From Clostridia bacterium (lineage in GTDB: Bacteria > Bacillota > Clostridia > Lachnospirales > Lachnospiraceae): a stretch of DNA of 64,000 nt. The position numbers were made by a program, and so were the translations under genes. Numbering within the stretch: position 1 is the first letter of the stretch; each line of letters opens with the position of its first letter. Location of the stretch: assembly GCA_910576325.1 (NCBI GenBank), contig CAJTIM010000022.1:1-64000 (forward strand). The letters run 5' to 3'. Below, in pieces: positions 17,752-26,238 of the stretch. Under the pieces are notes generated by a model. That model made no database searches. It had not been told where the DNA came from and saw only the letters and a program-made list of their open reading frames with translations.

Positions 17752-18693
17752 ATGAATAAACAGATTGTTATTTTAGGAAGTATTAATTATGACATTACCG
17801 CCTCTGCCGAACGGCTTCCCGTCAGAGGAGAGACGGTAAGCGCCACCTCCGTCGATATGTTCGGCGGCGGAAAGGGCGCCAATCAGGCAGTTCAGTCCGC
17901 CCAGATGGCAATTCCCACCACTATGATCGGACAAGTGGGCAACGACATGCAGGGCAAGGCCGTGCTGGAAGCTCTGAAGTCCAAGGGAATTGACTGCAGC
18001 CGCCTGCACATTTCGGAAACCAACCGCACCGGCTGTGCTTCTATCTATATTGATCCCAACGGGGACAATATGCTGGCCTATGCTCCGGGCGCCAATCATC
18101 ATATTACAAAAGAAATGATCGACAACGGCCTGGATATTATTCGGCAGGCGAGTGTCTTTCTTACACAGACAGAAATCAATCTGGATGCCGCTCTCTATGG
18201 TTTAAAGCTGGCCCATGAGGCCGGCGCCATTACAATTCTAAATCCCGCTCCGGCCATTTCTCTTCCTGATGAGATCTTCCCATTGGTGGATTTTATCACT
18301 CCCAACGAGACGGAAAGCGAGGTTTACACAGGTATTCTCCGCTCCGAGATGCCCATTGAAGACTGGAAGCAAAGGACCGCCGAGTGGTTCATCAGCCGGG
18401 GCGTAAAAAATCTCTGCATTACCATGGGCGAAAAGGGCGCTTTTTATTCTAACGGAACGGAATCCATCAGCGTTCCCGCCTTTTCCATCAAGGCCGTTGA
18501 CACAACGGCAGCCGGCGATTCCTTCCACGGCGGTCTGGCTTATGGCCTGGCAAACGGCTATGATATGAAAACCTGTCTGCTGCTTGGAAGCGCCTGCGGC
18601 GCACTGTCCGCCATGACCCTTGGGGCACAGAATTCCATTCAGCCCAAAGAACGGGTACTTGCTTTTCTAAAAGAACAGGGGATTATTATTTAA
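17752..18693 (+). CDS. PfkB-family carbohydrate kinase (ribokinase-like)
   Basis: Cytoplasmic sugar kinase of 313 aa. The N-terminal PfkB signature is FGGGKGANQAVQ. The C-terminal signature DTTAAGDSFHGG contains the catalytic Asp256 and the anion hole. A GTG and upstream frame exist, but ATG 17752 is preferred because residues after it align with ribokinases and AAAGGA precedes it. Ribokinase phosphorylates C5 of ribose or deoxyribose; related enzymes take fructose, tagatose-6-phosphate or nucleosides, so the substrate is uncertain. It is divergent from the ABC transporter operon, sharing repeated operator-like sites, and presumably phosphorylates the imported sugar. A strong terminator follows. 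Confidence 0.9.
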   Translation: MNKQIVILGSINYDITASAERLPVRGETVSATSVDMFGGGKGANQAVQSAQMAIPTTMIGQVGNDMQGKAVLEALKSKGIDCSRLHISETNRTGCASIYIDPNGDNMLAYAPGANHHITKEMIDNGLDIIRQASVFLTQTEINLDAALYGLKLAHEAGAITILNPAPAISLPDEIFPLVDFITPNETESEVYTGILRSEMPIEDWKQRTAEWFISRGVKNLCITMGEKGAFYSNGTESISVPAFSIKAVDTTAAGDSFHGGLAYGLANGYDMKTCLLLGSACGALSAMTLGAQNSIQPKERVLAFLKEQGIII

Positions 18694-18710
18694 TTGTCAA
18701 GGTACGTTCG

Positions 18711-18740
18711 GGACCGTCAAAGCTTTGGCGGTCCTTTTTT
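18711..18740 (+). terminator. Terminator after the PfkB kinase gene
   Basis: GGACCGTC pairs with GGCGGTCC (one G-T pair) around AAAGCTTT, directly followed by six T residues. Classical Rho-independent terminator, 18 bases past the stop codon. Confidence 0.9.
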
Positions 18741-18744
18741 CTTA

Positions 18745-19614
18745 TTAGCGGATGATTCCAAAGTCCCTTAAGCAGATTTCTACCGCATCCCAGGTATCTG
18801 TCCATACCATACCGGCTTCTTTCGCCTTTGTTGTGTCCAGACGCACATCCCGATTGTGATCCAAATAATTTACGGTATCTTCCTTAAGAATCCGGTTAAG
18901 CTTTTCCTCCAGTCCCAGCAGCTTCAAAATATGCTCTACAATCTCATAACGGCTGTTGTTATTAACCGCTCCCAAATGATAGATTCCAAAGGGAGTTTTG
19001 AAAAGCTTTTCCATATTGGCAACAGTTTCATAAATATAGCCCATGCCCCGAAATTCATGCCTGGAGGCTACGATGGTTTCCTGCTTCAAAAGCTTGGTGA
19101 TCGTATCCCACAGAATTCCGTTGGACATATTCTTTCCATGCTCCGGCAAGCCGAACATCCAGGTAAAGCGTACAATCCAGAGCTCATCCAGAATCTCCTT
19201 CAACAGCCCCTCGGCCTCCAGCTTATTAGCTCCGTAAACAGTATTTGGTACGGCTTCATCCTCCTCTTTAAAGGGACCGCCATTGGTATTGCCGTTGAAT
19301 ATCTGCTCGGAACTGATAAATACCATTTTACTGCCGTATTTCCGGGCGGCCTCCGCCATATATACAGCTCCGTCCACATTGATGCGATGAGCCGCATCCG
19401 GATGCTCATTGCAGAAATTTGTTACCGCAACGGCCCCGGCATGGACGATGATATCTGGACGAAACTCGGCCACACAGGCATCCACCGCCTTTTGTTCCGT
19501 GCAGTCCAGCTTCTTACTTCCGACAGCAAGAAATTCATACTTATCCTTATAGTAATCCGCCATTCGGGAGCCAAAGAAGCCCGTTCCGCCTGTCAGCAGA
19601 ATCTTTTCCTTCAT
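18745..19614 (-). CDS. NAD(P)-dependent SDR epimerase/reductase (RmlD-like)
   Basis: Extended short-chain dehydrogenase of 289 aa. An N-terminal Rossmann motif TGGTGFFGS, an IIVHAGA block, SSEQIFNGN and the catalytic YGANK (Tyr-x3-Lys) identify the family. It is closest in look to dTDP-4-dehydrorhamnose reductase and related sugar reductases. No rhamnose or polysaccharide genes lie nearby; the gene shares an operator-bearing promoter region with a DeoR regulator and faces the PfkB kinase. It may reduce or oxidise an intermediate of the local sugar pathway instead of acting on a nucleotide sugar. The ribosome site is weak (AGGAGAGAATTGGGG). Confidence 0.8.
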   Translation of the reverse strand: MKEKILLTGGTGFFGSRMADYYKDKYEFLAVGSKKLDCTEQKAVDACVAEFRPDIIVHAGAVAVTNFCNEHPDAAHRINVDGAVYMAEAARKYGSKMVFISSEQIFNGNTNGGPFKEEDEAVPNTVYGANKLEAEGLLKEILDELWIVRFTWMFGLPEHGKNMSNGILWDTITKLLKQETIVASRHEFRGMGYIYETVANMEKLFKTPFGIYHLGAVNNNSRYEIVEHILKLLGLEEKLNRILKEDTVNYLDHNRDVRLDTTKAKEAGMVWTDTWDAVEICLRDFGIIR

Positions 19615-19752
19615 TCCCCAATTCTCTCCTTTCCCTTTTTCTCCTGATTCTTAAGTTCCGAATATCCCTCAAAGCACGCCGGCATAACGTCCATTTACCG
19701 TCACAGAACAAGTGTCCGCAAGAGTGTCTGCGTACTGTGAGATATATTATTG

Positions 19753-19804
19753 ATTATAAACCTTTTTCTGTCTCAATTCCACTCTATTTTAGTGGAATTC
19801 CAAC
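19753..19804. promoter_or_regulatory. Divergent promoter/operator region of SDR and third DeoR genes
   Basis: On the minus strand TATAAT (19758-19753) has TGGAAT (19781-19776) 17 bases upstream, the SDR promoter. The half site AATTCCAC (19775-19782) covers that -35. GTGGAATTCCAAC (19792-19804) forms an inverted repeat with it and carries the same GGAATTCC core as the transporter promoter at 17437-17444. Confidence 0.6.
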
Positions 19805-19810
19805 CGATTT

Positions 19811-19869
19811 TCAAGAATTTTCTTGAATTTTCAAGTTTTTATTGAATTTTCTGGAACTTGTGCTATAAT
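19811..19869 (+). promoter_or_regulatory. Promoter of the third DeoR gene with palindrome
   Basis: TTGAAT (19842-19847) and an extended -10, TGCTATAAT (TATAAT at 19864-19869), are 16 bases apart. A second palindrome, TCAAGAA-TT-TTCTTGA (19811-19826), lies just upstream. The leader from about 19876 to 19987 contains no gene I can support. Confidence 0.6.
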
Positions 19870-19987
19870 GAATGTCAGCGAGAAGTGTATGCCGGCATAT
19901 TCGGCGAACGGAGAATGACAATTATAAATCTCCGATTCATGGTAATATATGGAGCGTCAGTGCGAAGAACAGGGGGGAATATCAGGT

Positions 19988-20758
19988 ATGAAAGCATCGG
20001 AAATCTCCGTGCGGCGGAATCAGATTGTAGAATTGCTTCAGGAGAAGGGGACGCTGCGGGTTGCGGACGCCGTTCGTCTTCTGGACGTATCTCACGAAAC
20101 AATCCGGCAGGACTTCAATCATCTGGAACAGCAGGGATTGCTGAAAAAGATTCATGGAGGTGCAAAGCTCGCAGACATTGGTTCTACCGCAGATATTCAA
20201 TTCCGGGAAATGAGGCATTATCCTGAAAAGCTGGCTATCGTCCGGGAAGCTCTGCGGCTCATCCCTGATAACTACTGCACCATCGGTCTGGACAGCGGCA
20301 GCACGGTTGCCCTTCTGGCTTCAAAGCTGGCCGAGCTTTCTCCCAAGACTGTTTTCACCAATTCCTGGAGCAGCATGTCCGCCCTTATGGACAGTCGTCA
20401 TGAGGTATATTTCAGCGGAGGCCGTTTATTACGCAGCGACAAGTCTTTTCATGGAAATATTGCTCTCAATGCCTTCCGCTCCATTGCCATGGATTTATGC
20501 TTTATGGGCTCCAGCGGCGTCTGGAATCACAACGGAATCTGTTCCGCCAATTACCAGGAGCTGGATGTAAAGCGGCAATACATCCACCAGAGTGCAAAGA
20601 AGGTGGTTCTTATGGACAGCTCCAAGTTTGCCGTCTCCTCTTTTCTGGAAATTGCTCAGTGGAATGAGATCGACATTCTGATTACGGATATCCATATTGC
20701 GGCCGAAATGAAAGAGCGGCTCAGCCATGACCTTCAGGTCATAACCGCCGCTCCTTAA
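19988..20758 (+). CDS. DeoR-family transcriptional regulator (third of three)
   Basis: Regulator of 256 aa with winged helix (LRVADAVRLLDVSHETIRQDF, LKKIHGGA) and DeoRC sensor (GLDSGSTVALLA, YFSGGRLLRSDKSFHG, DILITDIHIA). ATG 19988 is preferred over the upstream frame start at 19949 because AGGGGGG lies ten bases before it. Its own promoter region has the GGAATTCC palindrome shared with the transporter array, so it is the best candidate for the protein that binds those sites and for autoregulation. It converges on the dCMP deaminase gene with only seven bases between them. Confidence 0.88.
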   Translation: MKASEISVRRNQIVELLQEKGTLRVADAVRLLDVSHETIRQDFNHLEQQGLLKKIHGGAKLADIGSTADIQFREMRHYPEKLAIVREALRLIPDNYCTIGLDSGSTVALLASKLAELSPKTVFTNSWSSMSALMDSRHEVYFSGGRLLRSDKSFHGNIALNAFRSIAMDLCFMGSSGVWNHNGICSANYQELDVKRQYIHQSAKKVVLMDSSKFAVSSFLEIAQWNEIDILITDIHIAAEMKERLSHDLQVITAAP

Positions 20759-20765
20759 CACCGTT

Positions 20766-21251
20766 CTATACTTTTAACTCAATTATCCGGCCTGCGGAAT
20801 GGTATTCCACAAGTGTTACACCCGCTGCCCGGAACATCCTCTTGGACGCCAGAACCGCTGCCGTGCCCGCATACTTGTCGCTGCCGTAAACCACTGTCTT
20901 AATCCCCGCCTGAATGATTGCCTTGGCACATTCATTACAGGGGAACAGCGTCACATAGATCTTAGCTCCCTCCAGACTTCCTCCCCGATAATTTAAAATG
21001 GCGTTCAGCTCGCTGTGGGTGACAAAGGGATACTTCGTCTCATTCCCCTCCCCGGTTCTCTCCCAGGGAAATTCATCATCATCACAGCCATTGGGAAAGC
21101 CATTGTATCCCATGGACAAAATCTTATTGTTGGGACTTACAATGCAGGCTCCCACCTGCGTACTGGGATCCTTCGAGCGCATAGCGGAGAGGGCTGCCAC
21201 GCCCATAAAATACTCGTCCCAGCTAATGTAGTCATTCCTCTTTCCTCCCAT
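20766..21251 (-). CDS. dCMP deaminase family protein (ComEB-like)
   Basis: Zinc deaminase of 161 aa. Zinc ligands are the His of THSELNAIL with the catalytic Glu, and the two Cys of PCNECAK. The N-terminal YFMGVAALSAMRSKDPSTQVGAC block is typical of deoxycytidylate deaminases and ComEB. It converts dCMP to dUMP for dTMP synthesis. The gene starts 12 bases after upp, with ribosome site GGAGAT, so it is in one operon with upp and rpiB. Confidence 0.92.
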   Translation of the reverse strand: MGGKRNDYISWDEYFMGVAALSAMRSKDPSTQVGACIVSPNNKILSMGYNGFPNGCDDDEFPWERTGEGNETKYPFVTHSELNAILNYRGGSLEGAKIYVTLFPCNECAKAIIQAGIKTVVYGSDKYAGTAAVLASKRMFRAAGVTLVEYHSAGRIIELKV

Positions 21252-21262
21252 ATGAATATCTC

Positions 21263-21892
21263 CTATTTTGTTCCGAAAATCCGATCTCCCGCATCACCCA
21301 GGCCGGGAACAATGTATCCCTGCTCATTCAGGTGATCATCCAGGGCTCCTATATAGATATCCACATCCGGATGCGCCTCCTGCATACGTTTTACACCCTC
21401 CGGAGCCGCAATGATACACATAAAGCGTATATTCTTCACACCTCGATCCTTCAGCATCTGAATCGCCGCAACCGAAGAGCCGCCCGTAGCCAGCATGGGA
21501 TCTACCACAAATACATCCCTCTCGCTGCAATCCGCCGGAACCTTGCAGTAATATTCTACCGGCTCCAGTGTTTCCTCGTTCCGATACAAACCAATATGTC
21601 CGACCTTGGCCGATGGTATCATGGCCAGCATTCCTTCCACCATTCCAAGTCCTGCTCTCAAAATGGGAATTACCGCCATCTTCTTCCCCGCCAGCTCTTT
21701 TACCGTCGTCTTACAGATAGGCGTCTCAATCACCGTATCCATAAGCTTCAAATCCTTGGTCGCTTCATAAGTAATCAGGCTTGCAATCTCACTGATCATA
21801 GCCCGAAAATCTCTGGATCCCGTCTCTGCCCGACGGATCACTCCAATCTTGTGCTGAATTAACGGGTGTGTCATTACAACTACCTTTGACAT
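21263..21892 (-). CDS. upp: Uracil phosphoribosyltransferase
   Basis: Salvage enzyme of 209 aa converting uracil and PRPP to UMP. The PRPP-binding loop [18 protein letters not shown] and the uracil-binding C-terminal [18 protein letters not shown] are intact; length is exactly typical. It lies between rpiB and the dCMP deaminase gene on the minus strand. Confidence 0.97.
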   Translation of the reverse strand: MSKVVVMTHPLIQHKIGVIRRAETGSRDFRAMISEIASLITYEATKDLKLMDTVIETPICKTTVKELAGKKMAVIPILRAGLGMVEGMLAMIPSAKVGHIGLYRNEETLEPVEYYCKVPADCSERDVFVVDPMLATGGSSVAAIQMLKDRGVKNIRFMCIIAAPEGVKRMQEAHPDVDIYIGALDDHLNEQGYIVPGLGDAGDRIFGTK

Positions 21893-21913
21893 TTTCTTTT
21901 GTTCCCCCTGTTC

Positions 21914-22345
21914 CTACTCTTCATCAATGCCTCTGATTCGGTTTACATGCCTCTCTCCGTTGGAAAATTCCGTATTCAAAAAGGTATCCACAATCTTTAC
22001 CGCAAGCCCCGGACCGGTCACGCGGCCTCCCATGGCCAGAATATTGGCATCATTGTGCTGCCTTGTTGCTTCCGCGCTGAAACAATCGCCACAGAGAGCC
22101 GCCCGGATTCCTTTAAACCGATTCGCCGTAATGGAAATTCCGATGCCCGTTCCGCAGATCAAAATTCCTTTGTCACATTCTCCCGACTGAACCGCCTTTG
22201 CAACCTGCTTTGCATAGACGGGATAATCTACGGATTCCGTACTGTTACAGCCAAAATTTTTATATTCCAGTCCCTTTTCCTTCAGATAGGCGATAACCTC
22301 CTGCATCAATTCATAACCGCCGTGATCACATCCAAGCGCTATCAT
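21914..22345 (-). CDS. rpiB: Ribose-5-phosphate isomerase B
   Basis: RpiB/LacAB family isomerase of 143 aa interconverting ribose-5-phosphate and ribulose-5-phosphate (some members use allose-6-phosphate). Typical motifs: IALGCDHGGYELM at the N-terminus, GILICGTGIGISITANRFKGIRAALC with the active-site Cys, and LGGRV-like AMGGRVTG. It starts the rpiB-upp-dCMP deaminase operon. It could also serve the nearby sugar pathway by linking it to pentose phosphates. Confidence 0.95.
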   Translation of the reverse strand: MIALGCDHGGYELMQEVIAYLKEKGLEYKNFGCNSTESVDYPVYAKQVAKAVQSGECDKGILICGTGIGISITANRFKGIRAALCGDCFSAEATRQHNDANILAMGGRVTGPGLAVKIVDTFLNTEFSNGERHVNRIRGIDEE

Positions 22346-22419
22346 TGTTTTGCTACCTCCATGTTTATTTATTTCTCTGATTATAGCATTTTTTTATGGA
22401 TTAGCAAAGGCTTTATTTT

Positions 22420-24408
22420 TCAGATACGCTCAAAAAACAGCAGTACGCTGCTGCCGCTTTGGGAAGCCTTAAGTTTTAATCCTTTTGAAAGCGTTTTGCC
22501 GGACAGCACTCCGATCTCCCCACTGTCGGCATCCTCCAGACGATAAACTGCGGTCTCAACAAGTCCCTTCAGCAAAAAGCTCTGCTCCGGCATCCCATTC
22601 TCCTTTCTTCGAAACGCAAGAACAAGCCCCTTTTCCTCGTCCCTGTCAAAAGCCTCATAAGCAAACCACGCTTTCTCGGATATTCCATCCTCCGTCAACA
22701 GATAAAGATCCTTCATAAGAAGTTTCCCGGCCCGCTTTGCCTGCTCCGCCATCCTTGCATACCAGGGTGCGAATTTTCTGAGTGTCTCTTCGTCCGCGCT
22801 CCAGTCAAAGCCTGATGCCGGAGCCAGATGACTTCGAAATGCGTAATCGCTTCTGCGATCTCCTGCCATCGCACCATGAATGGGAAGCCACCGGGCAAGC
22901 TGAAAATTCTGCAGCTGAACCGCCGCGTTTTTATGATCGCCCGCGCAGAAATAATCGGTCATAAAAAGCGGTATGGCCCTGCGGAACATCCGGTAGTCCA
23001 GCCTGCGCCCGCCGCTTGCGCAGTTGTCAATTTCAAGATGCGGGAATCTGCTTTTCAGCTCGTCCAGCATCTTGTAAAGCCCGTTGATGTATTTGATTTC
23101 CGTAACTCCCCAGCGCTCCTCGCTGTCATGATATCTCCAATACCACAAGGGCTCATAATTAAAATCAATCCTCAGATAGCTCACATGACAATTCATAATA
23201 AATTTTGCCAGCGCTTCCACAATATAATGTCTGGCATCCTCATTCCCAAGATTCAGCATCAGGCTGTAAGGAGTACGTGCTCCCTCGTGGCTGGGCTCCG
23301 GATTGAAGGGAAGCTTGGGACCGATAAAATAATCCCGATGCTCAATCACAACGGGAAGCCTGGATACCGCCCGTTCCGGTTCAAACCACAGCAGAAACTT
23401 CATGCCGGCCTCCGTCACGCATCTCCCAATTTCTTCCATCCCGTCAGGATACAGCTGCCTCAGCGGCTCCCATGCCCCCACATTATAATACCAGCTGTCG
23501 CGGAACTCCAGCTCCGATACCTCCTCCCCGGATCCGAACCACCCCGCGTCCATCCAATATACATCCGCATCAATGCCGCACTCTTTGATTACCCTGATTG
23601 CCCTTTTATGGTAATCCCTTCCGGCCCCTCCCCATGTGGAAATGCATACGGGAGGAACCGGAAGTTTCCCGTTTGCTTTTGGCGCCTGTTCCAGAAGAAG
23701 AGCCCGAAAACCGTTATAGGAGGCCTCCAAATCCATTCCCTCCCAGGGAAAAGCCAGCATATGGGGAAGACTAAGCGTCTCTTTGGAGCGTACCCGGAAG
23801 CTTGTTCTGTCCATGCAGCCCTGAAGCTCTATCTGCGTCATTCCTTTTACCGGATTCCTTGTTACGGACATCTGCCATTGCCCGCTCCAGCCTATTGCCA
23901 GAATCACCCCGCTTTCCGCCGCTGTCTGCAGATTAAAATACGGCATGCATCCGGAGGATGAACGCCCGAAATCACTTTCATATACTGACGGATCATTCCG
24001 AAAGGGCCAGAAGCTTTCCGTCTGCATTTGAAAATCCCATGCGGAAGCCCGGGACCCCTTTGCCCAATGCATACACGGATATTGCGTGCAATGCTCCTGA
24101 TCCATTTCCGGCGCGCTGATTTTTATGTCGCAGAAGCGGATATCCTCTACCAGCCCGCTGTCATACATTCCCTCCGCAGACAGATCCATCCACCATTCCA
24201 CCGCCCCATGTTTTTTAAAAACCGCAATGTTCAGTGTTGCCGTAAGGTGCTCCGTGCGGAACACCCGCGCATACCTTTTAATTTCATCCGTTTCTTTTCC
24301 TTCCGTCAGCCCGCCGAAATCTCCTTTCACCCTTTTCCCATCATACAGAAAGCTGCAGGGAATTTCGCTCTTAAAATATTTCTCTAAAAAAACCTTTACA
24401 AGCTCCAT
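22420..24408 (-). CDS. Alpha-galactosidase-like glycoside hydrolase (GH36/clan GH-D)
   Basis: Cytoplasmic glycosidase of 662 aa without signal peptide. The TIM barrel shows clan GH-D features: DADVYWMDAGWFG, MKFLLWFEPERAV, nucleophile region YLRIDFNYEPLWYW (Asp) and DNCASGGRRLDYRMFRRA preceding the acid/base region FMTDYF. The N-terminal third is a beta-sandwich as in GH36. It is somewhat shorter than the usual 720 aa. It is the last gene of an operon with a CUT1 oligosaccharide importer, so imported alpha-galactosides (raffinose, melibiose or similar) are the likely substrate. Linkage specificity is inferred from the family. Confidence 0.85.
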   Translation of the reverse strand: MELVKVFLEKYFKSEIPCSFLYDGKRVKGDFGGLTEGKETDEIKRYARVFRTEHLTATLNIAVFKKHGAVEWWMDLSAEGMYDSGLVEDIRFCDIKISAPEMDQEHCTQYPCMHWAKGSRASAWDFQMQTESFWPFRNDPSVYESDFGRSSSGCMPYFNLQTAAESGVILAIGWSGQWQMSVTRNPVKGMTQIELQGCMDRTSFRVRSKETLSLPHMLAFPWEGMDLEASYNGFRALLLEQAPKANGKLPVPPVCISTWGGAGRDYHKRAIRVIKECGIDADVYWMDAGWFGSGEEVSELEFRDSWYYNVGAWEPLRQLYPDGMEEIGRCVTEAGMKFLLWFEPERAVSRLPVVIEHRDYFIGPKLPFNPEPSHEGARTPYSLMLNLGNEDARHYIVEALAKFIMNCHVSYLRIDFNYEPLWYWRYHDSEERWGVTEIKYINGLYKMLDELKSRFPHLEIDNCASGGRRLDYRMFRRAIPLFMTDYFCAGDHKNAAVQLQNFQLARWLPIHGAMAGDRRSDYAFRSHLAPASGFDWSADEETLRKFAPWYARMAEQAKRAGKLLMKDLYLLTEDGISEKAWFAYEAFDRDEEKGLVLAFRRKENGMPEQSFLLKGLVETAVYRLEDADSGEIGVLSGKTLSKGLKLKASQSGSSVLLFFERI

Positions 24409-24426
24409 AGCTCCTCCTTTGCAGTT

Positions 24427-25293
24427 CTATTCCTTTACGGCTCCTGCCGTCATATCCGCCGTTACGTATTTCTGAAACATTGAAAATACGGCTACCTGGG
24501 GAATACTGAGCAGCACAACCGCAGCCGCCATAGCTCCGTAATCCGTTGTGTGAATACCCACAAATTTCGCGGAAGCAAGAGAGATGGTCTGCACCTCGGG
24601 AGAGGTCAGCATGATGACCGATACCGCAAATTCATTCCAGATAGCCAGAAAGTTGATAATCAGCATGGTTGTAATCGCCGGCCGGATAATCGGCATATCA
24701 ATCTGTGTCAGCAGCCGGAAGGTCCCGCAGCCGTCTATAACAGCCGCCTCCTCCAGAGTGTCCGGAATATTGTTAAAGGCGCTGACAAGAAGCATCGTAT
24801 TCATGGGCGCGCTCCAGCCTATATAGGGAAGAATCACCGCCCACAGAGTGTCCAGCGTTCCAAGCATAAAGTTCATCTTATAGACAGGATAGATCAGTAC
24901 AAAAACCGGGATAATTATCCCGATAATAAAATATACATAAAAAAAACGCTGCAGCTTTCCCGTGCCGATTTTAAAACGGGAAATAGCAAAGCTGCCGGTG
25001 ATGCCCAGTACAAACTCAGCTGCAATGGTAATTACCGCCACAATCATCGTATTGCGTATCATAGTCACAAAATCAATTGCAGACAAGGCTTTTGCATAGT
25101 TTGCCCATTCCGCTGCCAGGGGAAGGCTTAAGTTCCCCGCCAGAATCTCGGCATTTGGTTTTACGGAAAGATATAAAATTCCAAGAAACGGCACCAGCAT
25201 CAGCACAATGCTAATCGCCAGAACAACCTCGCAGGCTGTCCTTTTCAACATGATTTTTCTTTTATAAGTCCGCTCCGTATTCCGCTCTCCCAT
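24427..25293 (-). CDS. CUT1 sugar ABC transporter permease (MalG-like)
   Basis: Membrane permease of 288 aa with six hydrophobic segments and the EAA loop EEAAVIDGCGTFRLLTQIDMP. An N-terminal charged segment precedes the first membrane helix. It forms a heterodimer with the product of the gene directly upstream (one base between stop and start). No ATPase gene is in the operon, as is common in Firmicutes, where a shared MsmK-type ATPase energises several CUT1 importers. Confidence 0.92.
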   Translation of the reverse strand: MGERNTERTYKRKIMLKRTACEVVLAISIVLMLVPFLGILYLSVKPNAEILAGNLSLPLAAEWANYAKALSAIDFVTMIRNTMIVAVITIAAEFVLGITGSFAISRFKIGTGKLQRFFYVYFIIGIIIPVFVLIYPVYKMNFMLGTLDTLWAVILPYIGWSAPMNTMLLVSAFNNIPDTLEEAAVIDGCGTFRLLTQIDMPIIRPAITTMLIINFLAIWNEFAVSVIMLTSPEVQTISLASAKFVGIHTTDYGAMAAAVVLLSIPQVAVFSMFQKYVTADMTAGAVKE

Positions 25294-25294
25294 A

Positions 25295-26170
25295 CTACTT
25301 ACCCGCCTTTCCGTTTACCGCCCAAATAATAAGCAGGGAACCTGTTACCGCCACAATCAGTTCAATTACGGCAATCGCCGATCCGTATCCGTACAGCCTG
25401 GAACCGAAGGTCATATTATACATATAAGATACTATGGACTCCGAAGCGTGATTCGGTCCTCCGCTCGTAAGAATATACACATAATCAAACAGCTTCAATG
25501 CCGTAGTATAGATAAGGATAAGTACGGTTTGTATGGTACTCTTCATATTAGGCAGCATCACAAGAAATACCTGCTGGCTTTTTGTTGCTCCGTCAATTAC
25601 GGACGCCTCAATGATATCTCCGGCGATCTGCTTAAGCCCGTTGGTCCACAGTATCATACAGAAGCCGGAAAGCGCCCATATGGTAATAACGGAAAAAGAA
25701 ACAGGTGACAAACTGGGGCCGCCAATCCACAGCAGCTTGTCGGTAGAAATTCCCAGCATACGCAGTACATAATTCAGAATTCCCATATTAGGATCAAAAA
25801 TAAACCGCCACATCAATGCTACAATCGCTCCGCCCAGGGTATAGGGCAAAAAATAGATAACCCGATAGATACCTGTCTTCACACTCTTTTTCTGTATGGC
25901 AAGGGCCATTAAAAAAGAGAGCGGCGTCACCGCAGTCAGTGTAAGCACCGCGTAGAGAAAGGTATTGCCAAAGGCCTTCCACAGGAATCTGTCCGTAAAA
26001 GCAAGTCCAAAATTCTTAAGCCCCACATAATCGTATTTTCCAAAACCGCTGAAATTGGTAAGACTGTAGTACAGAGATACCACAATGGGAACAAATGTAA
26101 AAATCGTATATACGATTACCAACGGCAGGATGTATTTATAAAAGGAGCTCTTCTTCCATACTAAATTCAA
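25295..26170 (-). CDS. CUT1 sugar ABC transporter permease (MalF-like)
   Basis: Membrane permease of 291 aa with six membrane segments and the EAA loop EASVIDGATKSQQVFLVMLP. It is followed immediately by its partner permease. The binding-protein gene lies 68 bases upstream, beyond a hairpin. Confidence 0.92.
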   Translation of the reverse strand: MNLVWKKSSFYKYILPLVIVYTIFTFVPIVVSLYYSLTNFSGFGKYDYVGLKNFGLAFTDRFLWKAFGNTFLYAVLTLTAVTPLSFLMALAIQKKSVKTGIYRVIYFLPYTLGGAIVALMWRFIFDPNMGILNYVLRMLGISTDKLLWIGGPSLSPVSFSVITIWALSGFCMILWTNGLKQIAGDIIEASVIDGATKSQQVFLVMLPNMKSTIQTVLILIYTTALKLFDYVYILTSGGPNHASESIVSYMYNMTFGSRLYGYGSAIAVIELIVAVTGSLLIIWAVNGKAGK

Positions 26171-26196
26171 ATCATCAGCACCTTTCTTTATAAAAT

Positions 26197-26224
26197 GGGA
26201 CTGCCGCAGTTTTACGGCAATCCC
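26197..26224 (-). terminator. Hairpin between binding-protein and permease genes
   Basis: On the minus strand GGGATTGCCG pairs with CGGCAGTCCC (one G-T pair) around TAAAACTG, followed by ATTTTATAAAG. It resembles the hairpin after the other binding-protein gene in this window, and probably sets a high binding-protein to permease ratio. Confidence 0.65.
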
Positions 26225-26238
26225 AAGCCAGTTACGTT

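Noticed and set aside
22828..23961. A 377-codon + strand open frame opposite the alpha-galactosidase gene
   Set aside because: Antisense shadow of a clear GH36-like gene.
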